Source of the DNA: Microbacterium sp. C5A9 | GTDB taxonomy: Bacteria > Actinomycetota > Actinomycetes > Actinomycetales > Microbacteriaceae | NCBI RefSeq assembly: GCF_022627955.1 | Contig: NZ_JABXGD010000002.1 | Location: forward strand, 124,001 to 188,000 | Direction of reading: 5' to 3' | DNA length: 64,000 bases | Translations under genes and position numbers: made by a program | In this document: positions 37,555-45,170 of the stretch, piece after piece | Layout: every line of letters begins with the position of its first letter | How positions within the stretch are numbered: the stretch's first letter is position 1 | Notes under the pieces: model-generated | The model's database searches: none | Told to the model about the DNA's origin: nothing | Seen by the model: only the letters and a program-made list of their open reading frames with translations

Positions 37555-38214
37555 TCACGCCCGCCGGCGGAACGCGAGGACGGACACGACCAGCGCGGCG
37601 ACGCCGGCGACCAGACCGCTCGCGCCGAGCACGGTGGGCAGGACGTCGGGTGCCGTCGCGTCGGCTGCAGTGGACTCGTCGCTCGTGTCGTCGGTGTGGG
37701 CCGCGTGCTCCTCGCCTGCGGCTCCGACGGTCACGACGGGGGCCGGGGACTCCAGATCATGCGGGTCCTCGCCGTCCTCGGCCAGCTGGGTCCATTCGGT
37801 GCTGCCCTCGGCGCAGGTCTGGATCACGGGGAAGGCGAGCGTGGCGGGAGTGCTCTCGTCGAGGCCCACCGACATGCTCACCGCGCCGCGGAGGTCGGTC
37901 GGGACCGGAGCGACGGCGGTGTAGGTCACGGTGTCGACGAGTCCGTCCGCACCCCGTTCGATGCCGATCGTCCAGTCGCTGTCCATGGTCGGTGCCACCG
38001 AGGCGAGTCCGTCGGGCATCATGATCGTCAGGGCCGTGGTGGGGGAGCCATCGCAGCCGTGGGCGAACGAGAAGGTGAGCACGCCGTGCTCTCCGGCAGC
38101 GAGTGCGTCGGGGGTGACGCTCACGTGAGCGCTGGCCATGGCAGGCACGGCAAGCGCGAGGATCGCGCCGCCGACGATGCCGGTGGTCAGGGTGCGACGG
38201 GTGGTGGAACGCAT
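37555..38214 (-). CDS. YcnI-family (DUF1775) copper-associated exported protein
   Basis: The 219-residue protein has a signal peptide ending in ASAH, so the mature N-terminus is probably HVSVTPD, with the N-terminal His that binds copper in B. subtilis YcnI. The DUF1775 domain follows (residues about 30-155), then an acidic/His linker (EEHAAHTDDTSDES) and a C-terminal membrane helix with RRRA. It follows a His-containing membrane protein on the same strand after a 93-nt gap. Together they resemble actinobacterial copper uptake or handling pairs. Confidence 0.82.
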   Translation of the reverse strand: MRSTTRRTLTTGIVGGAILALAVPAMASAHVSVTPDALAAGEHGVLTFSFAHGCDGSPTTALTIMMPDGLASVAPTMDSDWTIGIERGADGLVDTVTYTAVAPVPTDLRGAVSMSVGLDESTPATLAFPVIQTCAEGSTEWTQLAEDGEDPHDLESPAPVVTVGAAGEEHAAHTDDTSDESTAADATAPDVLPTVLGASGLVAGVAALVVSVLAFRRRA

Positions 38215-38307
38215 GGGGAACTCCTGGTGTCTGATGTGCGGGCGCGCATGTGTGCGCGGCGTCCGCGGGTAAGGGGGGCAGCCTCGATGGGGAGGCGACG
38301 CGAGAAA

Positions 38308-38883
38308 TCAGACCAGGGCAGGAGGGCCGCGCCGCGAGACCGACGAGGAGAGAGCGTGGGCGACGGGCCGCGGTGCGGAGAAGACAGGGAGCGCGAGGGG
38401 GTCATGCGTCGGGCGGAACGGCGAGGTCGCGCGGCGGAGGTACGCCTCGACCCACCCCGCGACGGCACGCACCATGGACTCGCCGTGCCAGAGTGCTGCG
38501 GTCGTCAGTACAGCGGCGACCAGGTGCCCGAGCAGCATCACCGCGTCCGGCGCCGTGGCGGAGGCGGCGACGGTGCCGAGCGCACTGAGATCGAGATGAT
38601 GCTGGTGTCCCGACACCACGGTCCCGCCGGTGGGGGCGCCCAGCGCCTGGAACGCCGTGTGGAATAGCGTCTGGCTCACCGCCACGGTCGCAGCGACCCG
38701 GAAGCGCGATGCTCGCCCTCCGAGGAGAACCGCGGCGAGCGGCACGAGGAACGATGCCATCGCCACGACCAGGAGGGGGTGCGGAGCGGGCCCGCCCGCC
38801 ACCGTGTGCGACACCGCGGCGAGGGTCGTGGCCACCGCCGATGCCGAGGCCGCGCGCAGGAGTCGCAGCTGGCGGGAGGTCAC
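38308..38883 (-). CDS. His-rich polytopic membrane protein linked to YcnI
   Basis: The 191-residue product has about four hydrophobic segments, with loop histidines in SHTVAGGPAPH and SGHQHHLDLS, followed by a basic C-terminal tail. I do not recognise a named family with certainty, but small His-bearing membrane proteins often precede ycnI in actinobacteria. The GTG at 38883 is fixed by a TAGGCT exactly 6 nt upstream, so this gene should open the unit that also reads ycnI. A copper role is inferred from the neighbour and the histidines. Confidence 0.65.
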   Translation of the reverse strand: MTSRQLRLLRAASASAVATTLAAVSHTVAGGPAPHPLLVVAMASFLVPLAAVLLGGRASRFRVAATVAVSQTLFHTAFQALGAPTGGTVVSGHQHHLDLSALGTVAASATAPDAVMLLGHLVAAVLTTAALWHGESMVRAVAGWVEAYLRRATSPFRPTHDPLALPVFSAPRPVAHALSSSVSRRGPPALV

Positions 38884-38889
38884 CGATCC

Positions 38890-38895
38890 AGCCTA
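38890..38895 (-). promoter_or_regulatory. -10 element, leaderless start of the His-rich membrane gene
   Basis: TAGGCT (minus), 6 nt before the GTG at 38883. A divergent -10 for the protease lies 60 nt away. Confidence 0.55.
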
Positions 38896-38953
38896 CTGGT
38901 CGGGCGCGGATGCCCCCGGCCCGCCATGGGGCGTATTCCTAGGCGGCGAGCAC

Positions 38954-38959
38954 TAGCGT
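38954..38959 (+). promoter_or_regulatory. -10 element, leaderless start of site-2 protease
   Basis: TAGCGT, then 6 nt, then GTG at 38966. Confidence 0.5.
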
Positions 38960-38965
38960 GGGGGA

Positions 38966-40276
38966 GTGGAAATCCTGCTCTACCTGGCCGGCATCCTCTT
39001 CATGCTGATCGGCCTCGGTATCTCGATCGGCCTGCACGAGGTCGGTCATCTCCTGCCCGCGAAGCTCTTCGGCGTGCGCGTCGGCCAGTACATGATCGGC
39101 TTCGGGCCGAGACTGTGGTCGAAGCGCATCGGCGAGACGGAGTACGGATTCAAGATGCTGCCGCTGGGCGGCTTCATCTCGATGTCGGGCATGTACCCCG
39201 CCTCGAAGGGGGCGGGCCCCGCGAGCGGCGTCTTCCGCTCGCTCGTGCAGGATGCGCGGGCAGCCAACGACGAGACGATCGCGGAGGGCGCGGAGGACAG
39301 GGTCTTCTACCGTCTCCCCGTGTGGAAGCGTGTGATCGTCATGCTCGGCGGACCGCTCATGAACCTCATCCTGGCGGTGGTCATCTTCACGGTGCTCGTG
39401 TCCGGGATCGGAGTGCAACAGGGCACCACGACGATCGCGGCGGTCAACGAGTGCGTTCTCCCGGCGGACTCCACGGCCACGGAGTGCGCTGCCGATGACC
39501 CGCTCACGCCGGCTGCCGCAGCCGGGATCGAGCCCGGCGACGTGCTGGTGTCGATCGACGGTCGACCGGTCGCGACGTTCGCCGAGGCGACCGCCATCGT
39601 CCAGGCGGCTCCGGGCGAGGAGCTCGACCTCGTCGTGCGCCGTGACGGGGTGGACACGGATCTGACCATCACCCCCGTCGAGGCCGAGCGCACGCTGACG
39701 GATGCCAGCGGGCAGCCGCTCCTCGACGACGACGGCGAGCCGGTCGTGAAGCAGGTCGGCTACGTCGGGATGGCCGCGCAGATGGGCTTCGTCCCGCAGC
39801 CTCTCTCCGCCGGACCCCAGATGGCGGGCGATACCGTCGCCCGCGTCGGGTCGATGATCCTGACTCTCCCGGTGCGCATCTGGGACGTGGGCGTGTCGTT
39901 GGTCACCGGGAGCGAACGGGATCCGAACGGGCCGCTGAGCGTCGTGGGCGTCGGGCGGATCGCTGGCGAGGTCGCCGCCACCGATGCTCCGGTGCTGAAT
40001 CGCTTCTCGGTGCTTCTCGGACTGCTCGGCTCACTGAACGTCGCGCTGTTCGTGTTCAACCTGATCCCGCTGCTGCCTCTCGACGGCGGCCACATCGTCG
40101 TCGCGCTGTGGGACGGCATCCGCAGAGCGTGGGCGAAGCTGTTCCGTCGTCCGCCGCCCGCGCCGGTCGATGCCACCAAGCTCGTTCCGCTCACCGTCGT
40201 CGTCGCGACGCTGCTGATCGCGATGGGGGCGCTGCTGCTGCTCGCCGACCTGTTCAATCCGGTCGACATCTTCTGA
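38966..40276 (+). CDS. M50 site-2 intramembrane protease (RseP/Rip1-like)
   Basis: The 436-residue membrane protease has the zinc motif HEVGH at residues 24-28 in the first helix and the downstream LLPLDGGHI motif (third ligand) near the C-terminus. A PDZ domain lies between (about residues 175-235, GIEPGDVLVSIDGRPVATF). RseP/Rip1 enzymes cut anti-sigma factors and other membrane proteins. The fold is four-helix with an insertion carrying an SGMYPASKGAGPASGVF loop. The gene usually sits between dxr and ispG, as in this neighbourhood apart from the inserted genes. Confidence 0.93.
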   Translation: MEILLYLAGILFMLIGLGISIGLHEVGHLLPAKLFGVRVGQYMIGFGPRLWSKRIGETEYGFKMLPLGGFISMSGMYPASKGAGPASGVFRSLVQDARAANDETIAEGAEDRVFYRLPVWKRVIVMLGGPLMNLILAVVIFTVLVSGIGVQQGTTTIAAVNECVLPADSTATECAADDPLTPAAAAGIEPGDVLVSIDGRPVATFAEATAIVQAAPGEELDLVVRRDGVDTDLTITPVEAERTLTDASGQPLLDDDGEPVVKQVGYVGMAAQMGFVPQPLSAGPQMAGDTVARVGSMILTLPVRIWDVGVSLVTGSERDPNGPLSVVGVGRIAGEVAATDAPVLNRFSVLLGLLGSLNVALFVFNLIPLLPLDGGHIVVALWDGIRRAWAKLFRRPPPAPVDATKLVPLTVVVATLLIAMGALLLLADLFNPVDIF

Positions 40277-40304
40277 GGCCGAGCCCGGGGCTCTCCGCCC
40301 GCCT

Positions 40305-42188
40305 TCAGGCGAGCGCGTGGGTGACCAGGCGCTCGAGGGTGCGGATGCCGTCGCGGGACAGGATCGACTCGAGGTGGCCCTGAATCGACGCGAAGTGCTC
40401 GCCCCGCAGTGCGTACACATCGCCGGTCGTCGGGTCGGCGGACACCTCGGCGGATCCGACCGACACCGTGCCTGGTGCGACGCGGGCGGTGAACGTGTTG
40501 TAGAAGCCGATCGATGCGTCCTCGCTGAACACCGGCACGCCCTTCTGCAGGCCCTGGTGCGGCGCGTCCAGCGGAGCGAGGTCGATCCCGAGGCGGTGGC
40601 TGAGGATCTGGTGGCTCAGACAGACCGCGAGCAGGGGTGCCCCCGCGTCGACGCGTCGCGCCACGACCTGCCGCATCCGCTCGATGCGCTCGCTGGTGGC
40701 ATCCCGCGGGTCGCCGGGGCCCGGTCCGGCGACGACCAGGTCGGCGGCGTCGAGCTCGGCATCGGCCGTCTCCTTCCACGGCCTGATCGTGACGTCGAGG
40801 CCCAGGTGCCGGAGCTGGTGGGCGAGCATCGTCGTGAAGCGGTCCTCCGCATCGACGACCACGGCCGAGCGCCCGGCGAAGGGACCGGTGAAGTCCTCGC
40901 CCTGTGGGTTCAGCCAGAACTCGGCGAGGCGCGAGTTGCGTGAGGCCAGCAGCGCCTCGACAGTGGGGTCGTCGGCGAGCGACTGGGGCGCAGCGGGCGC
41001 ATCCGCGTCCTCGCGCGCCTCGGCAGCGCTGTCGCGGTCGATCGCCCCGATGGCTCCGAGCACGCCTGCGGCCTTGCCGTGCGTCTCCGACACCTCGCCG
41101 TGCGGATCGGAGTGGCGCACGAGCGTCGCGCCGACGGGAACGTTCAGTGATCCGTCGCGGAGATACACGGTGCGGATGAGGATCGGCGCGTCGAGATCGT
41201 GACCACCCTCGTCGTTGGGCGTGAAGAGCGCGGCGACGCCGGAGTAGTACCCGCGCGGCTTGGTCTCGTGACGGCGGATCACCGCGCACGCGTTCTGCAT
41301 GGGGGAGCCGGTGACTGTCGGAGCGAACATCGTCTCGCGGAGGATGTCACGGGGATCCAGCGCGCTGCGCCCGCGGAGCATGTACTCGGTATGCGTGAGA
41401 CGCGACATCTCCTTCAGACGCGGGCCCGTGATGCGTCCGCCGTCCGAGCAGACGGCGCTCATCATCTTGAGCTCCTCGTCGACGACCATGAACAGCTCCT
41501 CGGTCTCCTTCGTGGAGGAGAGGAAGTCGACGAGAGTCTCCTTCGTCGCTCCGCCCGCGGGGTGGCGGAAGGTGCCGGAGATCGGGTTCATCGTCACGAT
41601 GCCGCCTCGGGCGACGACGTGCGCCTCGGGGCTGGCGCCGACCGCGATGTGCCCTGGTGTCACGACCGCGAAGGTCCAGTACGCACCGCGCTCGTGCGTG
41701 AGCAGAGCACGGAACCAGGTGAGCGCGGCCACGCGGTCATCCACGTCGATCTCTGCGGTGTAGTCGCGGCGGATCACGAAGTTGGCACCCTCACCACGAC
41801 CGATCTCCTCGGCGATCACTGTCTCGACGATCGAGGCGTACTCGTCGTCGGCGATGTCGAAGCCGCCGTCGCGCAGGGGGACCGGGGTCGACGGAAGCGC
41901 CTCGAGGAGTGCGGGGGTCGGAAGCGCGAGGTGCTCCTCCACCACGACGCAGCGCAGCGGGGCGCCGTCGTCCTGTGCGACGAACCCCCGTTCGCGGACC
42001 TGGCGGTACGGCACCATCGCGAACACCTCGCGCGGTGCGCCGTCGACGGTGAGCGGGATGTCGGCGAGCAGATCGACGTCGACGACCTCGCCGGTGAGCA
42101 GCTCGACGGTGTCGGCGCCGTCGCGTGCGATCAGCACGAACGACGCCGTGGGATCTGCTGCGAGCTCGGCAAGACGTGAGAGGGTCAT
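40305..42188 (-). CDS. trpEG: fused anthranilate synthase TrpE-TrpG
   Basis: The 627-residue protein has an N-terminal chorismate-binding TrpE part (residues about 1-400: KMMSAVCSDGGRI, RSALDPRDILRETMFAPTVTGSPMQNA) and a C-terminal glutamine amidotransferase (about 430-627) with the nucleophile in AVCLSHQIL and a GHLES His-Glu pair. Such fusions are called PhzE-like when they make ADIC. A leader with tandem Trp codons and a terminator directly upstream strongly supports tryptophan synthesis. No other trp gene is adjacent. ATG 42188 follows AGGAG; the open frame upstream to 43721 is antisense to ispG. Confidence 0.88.
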   Translation of the reverse strand: MTLSRLAELAADPTASFVLIARDGADTVELLTGEVVDVDLLADIPLTVDGAPREVFAMVPYRQVRERGFVAQDDGAPLRCVVVEEHLALPTPALLEALPSTPVPLRDGGFDIADDEYASIVETVIAEEIGRGEGANFVIRRDYTAEIDVDDRVAALTWFRALLTHERGAYWTFAVVTPGHIAVGASPEAHVVARGGIVTMNPISGTFRHPAGGATKETLVDFLSSTKETEELFMVVDEELKMMSAVCSDGGRITGPRLKEMSRLTHTEYMLRGRSALDPRDILRETMFAPTVTGSPMQNACAVIRRHETKPRGYYSGVAALFTPNDEGGHDLDAPILIRTVYLRDGSLNVPVGATLVRHSDPHGEVSETHGKAAGVLGAIGAIDRDSAAEAREDADAPAAPQSLADDPTVEALLASRNSRLAEFWLNPQGEDFTGPFAGRSAVVVDAEDRFTTMLAHQLRHLGLDVTIRPWKETADAELDAADLVVAGPGPGDPRDATSERIERMRQVVARRVDAGAPLLAVCLSHQILSHRLGIDLAPLDAPHQGLQKGVPVFSEDASIGFYNTFTARVAPGTVSVGSAEVSADPTTGDVYALRGEHFASIQGHLESILSRDGIRTLERLVTHALA

Positions 42189-42228
42189 CGGTGTCTCCTG
42201 TGCGTGGCTCCGGCTCGGCTCAACGAAA

Positions 42229-42249
42229 AGACCGCCCCGGAGGCGGTCT
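42229..42249 (-). terminator. trp attenuator terminator
   Basis: On the minus strand, agaccgcc (42249-42242) and ggcggtct (42236-42229) pair as an 8-bp stem with a 5-nt loop and run into TTTTCG. It lies between the leader peptide and trpEG. Part of its first arm can instead pair with ggcggt near 42277-42271, forming an antiterminator. Confidence 0.88.
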
Positions 42250-42276
42250 GGATTCGTGGGAACGCGAACACACCGC

Positions 42277-42312
42277 CTAGAAGGCGGGCCACCAGGTGAA
42301 GTTCGCGAGCAT
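42277..42312 (-). CDS. trpL: trp operon leader peptide with tandem Trp codons
   Basis: An 11-residue frame, MLANFTWWPAF, has two adjacent Trp codons and ends in TAG at 42279-42277. The cccgcc after the Trp codons (42288-42283) can pair with ggcggt (42277-42272), and that segment can pair with the first arm of the terminator, giving the classic 1:2, 2:3 and 3:4 alternatives. TAGTTT at 42320-42325 lies 7 nt upstream, so the peptide itself is leaderless. Analogous attenuators are known ahead of trpE in Streptomyces and corynebacteria. Confidence 0.9.
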   Translation of the reverse strand: MLANFTWWPAF

Positions 42313-42319
42313 GGGCTGA

Positions 42320-42325
42320 AAACTA
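42320..42325 (-). promoter_or_regulatory. -10 element of trpL-trpEG
   Basis: TAGTTT (minus) is 7 nt before the leader-peptide ATG at 42312. Confidence 0.5.
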
Positions 42326-42407
42326 TCACACCGGCGGGTGCCCGCCCGGTCGCATGACGGTGCGATGCGCCCCGCACGGCATCCAGCCCTCGTGCATCCA
42401 GGCGGCG

Positions 42408-42413
42408 TAGGCT
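42408..42413 (+). promoter_or_regulatory. -10 element, leaderless start of ispG
   Basis: TAGGCT, then 6 nt, then GTG at 42420. It is divergent from the trp promoter about 85 nt away. Confidence 0.55.
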
Positions 42414-42419
42414 GGGGGT

Positions 42420-43571
42420 GTGCCAGCAGTGAATCTTGGGATGCCGAAGGTCCCCGAAGTCCTCGCCCCGCGACGCAAGTCCCGCCAGATCAAGGTGGGC
42501 AAGGTGCTCGTCGGTGGCGACGCCCCGGTGACGGTGCAGTCGATGACGACCACGAAGACGACCGACATCAACGCCACGCTCCAGCAGATCGCCGAGCTGA
42601 CCGCATCGGGATGCGAGATCGTCCGCGTGGCCGTCCCGCACCAGGACGATGCCGACGCGCTCAAGATCATCGCGATGAAGAGCCAGATCCCGGTGATCGC
42701 CGACATCCACTTCCAGCCGCGGTACATCTACACCGCGATCGACGCCGGATGCGGCGCCGTGCGGGTGAACCCCGGCAACATCCGCGAGTTCGACGGCAAT
42801 GTCGGCAAGATCGCCGAGGCGGCCAAAGCGGCAGGTGTCTCGCTGCGCATCGGTGTGAACGCGGGATCCCTTGACCGCCGCATTCTCAGCAAGTACGGCA
42901 AGGCGACGGCGGAGGCGCTCGTCGAGAGCGCCGTCTGGGAGGCGTCGCTGTTCGAGGAGCACGACTTCCACGACTTCAAGATCTCGGTCAAGCACAACGA
43001 TCCGATCGTCATGGTGAAGGCGTACCGTCAGCTCGCCGAGCGCGGCGACTGGCCCCTGCACCTCGGGGTGACCGAGGCCGGCCCCGCCTTCCAGGGCACG
43101 ATCAAGAGCGCGACCGCGTTCGGCATCCTCCTCGGCGAGGGCATCGGCGACACGATCCGCGTGTCGCTCTCGGCGCCCCCTGCCGAAGAGGTCAAGGTCG
43201 GGCACCAGATCCTCCAGTCGCTGAACCTCCGCGAGCGCAAGCTCGAGATCGTCTCGTGCCCGTCGTGCGGACGTGCGCAGGTCGATGTGTACACGCTCGC
43301 CGAGAACGTGACCGAGGGACTCAAGGACATGACCGTGCCGCTGCGCGTCGCCGTCATGGGCTGTGTCGTGAACGGTCCCGGTGAAGCACGCGAGGCGGAC
43401 CTGGGCGTCGCCTCGGGCAACGGCAAGGGGCAGATCTTCGTCAAGGGCGAGGTCATCAAGACGGTGCCCGAGGCCGACATCGTCGCGACGCTGATCGAAG
43501 AGGCGAACCGCATCGCAGCCGAGATGGGACCTGAGGCGCCGCTCGGCACCGCTCAGGTCGTCACGGTCTGA
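42420..43571 (+). CDS. ispG: 4-hydroxy-3-methylbut-2-enyl diphosphate synthase
   Basis: IspG (GcpE) is the iron-sulfur enzyme of the penultimate MEP step, converting MEcPP to HMBPP. The 383-residue protein has the TIM-barrel part ([31 protein letters not shown]) and the C-terminal [4Fe-4S] ligands SCPSCGRAQ and [10 protein letters not shown]. It lacks the extra central domain of plant and Chlamydia types. The gene after it starts 4 nt past its stop and is likely cotranscribed. Confidence 0.96.
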   Translation: MPAVNLGMPKVPEVLAPRRKSRQIKVGKVLVGGDAPVTVQSMTTTKTTDINATLQQIAELTASGCEIVRVAVPHQDDADALKIIAMKSQIPVIADIHFQPRYIYTAIDAGCGAVRVNPGNIREFDGNVGKIAEAAKAAGVSLRIGVNAGSLDRRILSKYGKATAEALVESAVWEASLFEEHDFHDFKISVKHNDPIVMVKAYRQLAERGDWPLHLGVTEAGPAFQGTIKSATAFGILLGEGIGDTIRVSLSAPPAEEVKVGHQILQSLNLRERKLEIVSCPSCGRAQVDVYTLAENVTEGLKDMTVPLRVAVMGCVVNGPGEAREADLGVASGNGKGQIFVKGEVIKTVPEADIVATLIEEANRIAAEMGPEAPLGTAQVVTV

Positions 43572-43575
43572 GCGC

Positions 43576-44454
43576 GTGACGACCCCCACGACATCGTCGA
43601 CGGTCGTGTCCTTCCCGGGAGGCGACGTCACCGGCTCGAGCACGGTCTCCCGTGTCGAGTCGACCCCGAGGGGAACCGTCGTGATCGTGGACGCGACCCC
43701 GTTCCATCCGGTGGACCACACATGGCCCGATCAGCCCGGCGACAGCGGCGAGATCGCCCGCGACGGAGAGCGCATCCGCGTCTCGGAGGCCGTGATGGCC
43801 GCGGTGTCTGCCGAGGGCGAGTTCGCGGTCGGATCGGACATCCCCGTGAAGCGCGGTGGTGAGGGATGGACCTGGCTCGTCGGGCATCCGATCGACGGTG
43901 ACGCGCCGAGCTGGCTCGTCGACGGCGCTCGGGTCGAGCTCTCGGTCGACGGTCCGCGGCGTGCCGGCCTCAGCCGAGGACACACGGCCTGCCACCTCGC
44001 GTCCCTGGCTCTCGATCTCGCCCTCGCCGACCTGTGGCGAAAGGACCCGGGGTCCGATGCTCTCGGCAACCCGAACTTCGAGTCCCGAGCGAATCAGTCC
44101 AGCCGCATCCATGAGGACGGCGCCGTCGACGAGTACCGGCTCGGCAAGAGCCTGCGCAGAGCAGGCTTCGACACAGAGGGCTTCGCCTCGACACTCGCGG
44201 CACGCGAGGAGGCGATCAACGCGCGATTGGCCGACTGGGTCGCCTCGCGCGCGACGAGCCGGGTGATCACCGACGGACCGACGATCGTGGACCGCCGCAG
44301 CTGGCACTGCGAGCTCCCGGACGGCACGGCGGAGATCCTGTGCGGGGGGACCCACGTCGCATCCCTGTCGGAGTTCGTCTCGATCTCGGTGACGTTGGAT
44401 CTGACCGACCCACAGCTTCTCGTGATGACCACGACGGCCGTTCCCGCGGCCTGA
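43576..44454 (+). CDS. AlaX-like alanyl-tRNA editing protein
   Basis: The 292-residue protein has the editing-domain zinc motifs RGHTACHLASLAL (His-x3-His) and CGGTHVASL (Cys-x3-His) of the AlaX/ThrRS second additional domain family. Such trans-editors hydrolyse Ser-tRNA(Ala) or Gly-tRNA(Ala). It begins 4 nt after the ispG stop, so it is expected to be read from the ispG promoter, an unusual coupling of isoprenoid and tRNA quality functions. The N-terminal 60 residues fit the AlaX beta-barrel (VVIVDATPFHPVD). Amino-acid specificity cannot be told. Confidence 0.8.
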   Translation: MTTPTTSSTVVSFPGGDVTGSSTVSRVESTPRGTVVIVDATPFHPVDHTWPDQPGDSGEIARDGERIRVSEAVMAAVSAEGEFAVGSDIPVKRGGEGWTWLVGHPIDGDAPSWLVDGARVELSVDGPRRAGLSRGHTACHLASLALDLALADLWRKDPGSDALGNPNFESRANQSSRIHEDGAVDEYRLGKSLRRAGFDTEGFASTLAAREEAINARLADWVASRATSRVITDGPTIVDRRSWHCELPDGTAEILCGGTHVASLSEFVSISVTLDLTDPQLLVMTTTAVPAA

Positions 44455-44463
44455 GGGGCTCGC

Positions 44464-45156
44464 TCAGCGCACGAAGCCGCTCTGGACCCGCCCTCCCGCG
44501 AGCTCGAGTTCGGCGGTCACTCGATCGGCAAACGTCGCGTAATCCTGGGCGAGCAGAGGCGCGGTGAGCAGGTCGGCCCGCGCGGGACTGAGCGCGCGAA
44601 GGCGCCGGGGCAGCCATTTGCCCGTCGCGATCCACCACCCCGCGGTGAGGAGCATGAGCTCCGCGATGCGCTCGAACAGGACGGATGCCTCGACATGCTG
44701 CTCGACCGGATCTGAGGCGTCACGGAGATCATCGAGCACGTCGGTGATGACATAGCGCCGGAAGGCGGACTCGTGCGCACTCAGGCTCGGCCCCGCATCG
44801 ATGACCTGCTGCCACTCCTGTCGAAGGGCGGGGAGACTGCCGTCGTCGCGCAGAGGGATGCCTTCGAGGAGCATGTGCACGATGACGGGCCGATGCTGGG
44901 CGACGCTGCGATCGGCCCACTCGGCGAAGCCTGCCGGTGTGTAGGCGAACACCTCGAAGATCTCGCCGTCGAACTCGACCGTCGCCGCTTCGCCGGTCTG
45001 TCCGTCGACATCGAAGAGCGGGCCGCCGATGAGGAGGAGATCGATGTCGCTGGTCGCCGTCCGCTCATCCCGTGCGGTGCTCCCGGCCACGACGGCGACG
45101 GCGGCGCCCGGGTAGTGGGCGGCGACGAATCGTTCGGCGACAGCGAGATGGCTCAC
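44464..45156 (-). CDS. nucleotidyltransferase-fold protein
   Basis: The 230-residue protein has the polymerase-beta-type signature AGSTARDERTATSDIDLLLIGG (residues about 24-45), with G-S and the D-x-D metal ligands. The rest is helical and resembles the aminoglycoside-nucleotidyltransferase or MNT-like superfamily. It might modify a small molecule or RNA. A HEPN-partner toxin-antitoxin pair is not seen, because the next gene is an RNB ribonuclease. GTG at 45156 is fixed by TACGCT 6 nt upstream. Confidence 0.7.
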   Translation of the reverse strand: MSHLAVAERFVAAHYPGAAVAVVAGSTARDERTATSDIDLLLIGGPLFDVDGQTGEAATVEFDGEIFEVFAYTPAGFAEWADRSVAQHRPVIVHMLLEGIPLRDDGSLPALRQEWQQVIDAGPSLSAHESAFRRYVITDVLDDLRDASDPVEQHVEASVLFERIAELMLLTAGWWIATGKWLPRRLRALSPARADLLTAPLLAQDYATFADRVTAELELAGGRVQSGFVR

Positions 45157-45162
45157 GGGCCC

Positions 45163-45168
45163 AGCGTA
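45163..45168 (-). promoter_or_regulatory. -10 element, leaderless start of nucleotidyltransferase
   Basis: TACGCT (minus), 6 nt before the GTG at 45156, lies just beyond the end of the RNB gene. Confidence 0.5.
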
Positions 45169-45170
45169 TG

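Noticed and set aside
42189..43721. N-terminal extension of trpEG to 43721
   Set aside because: Antisense to ispG and crossing the trp attenuator; the TrpE N-terminus and SD fix the ATG at 42188.
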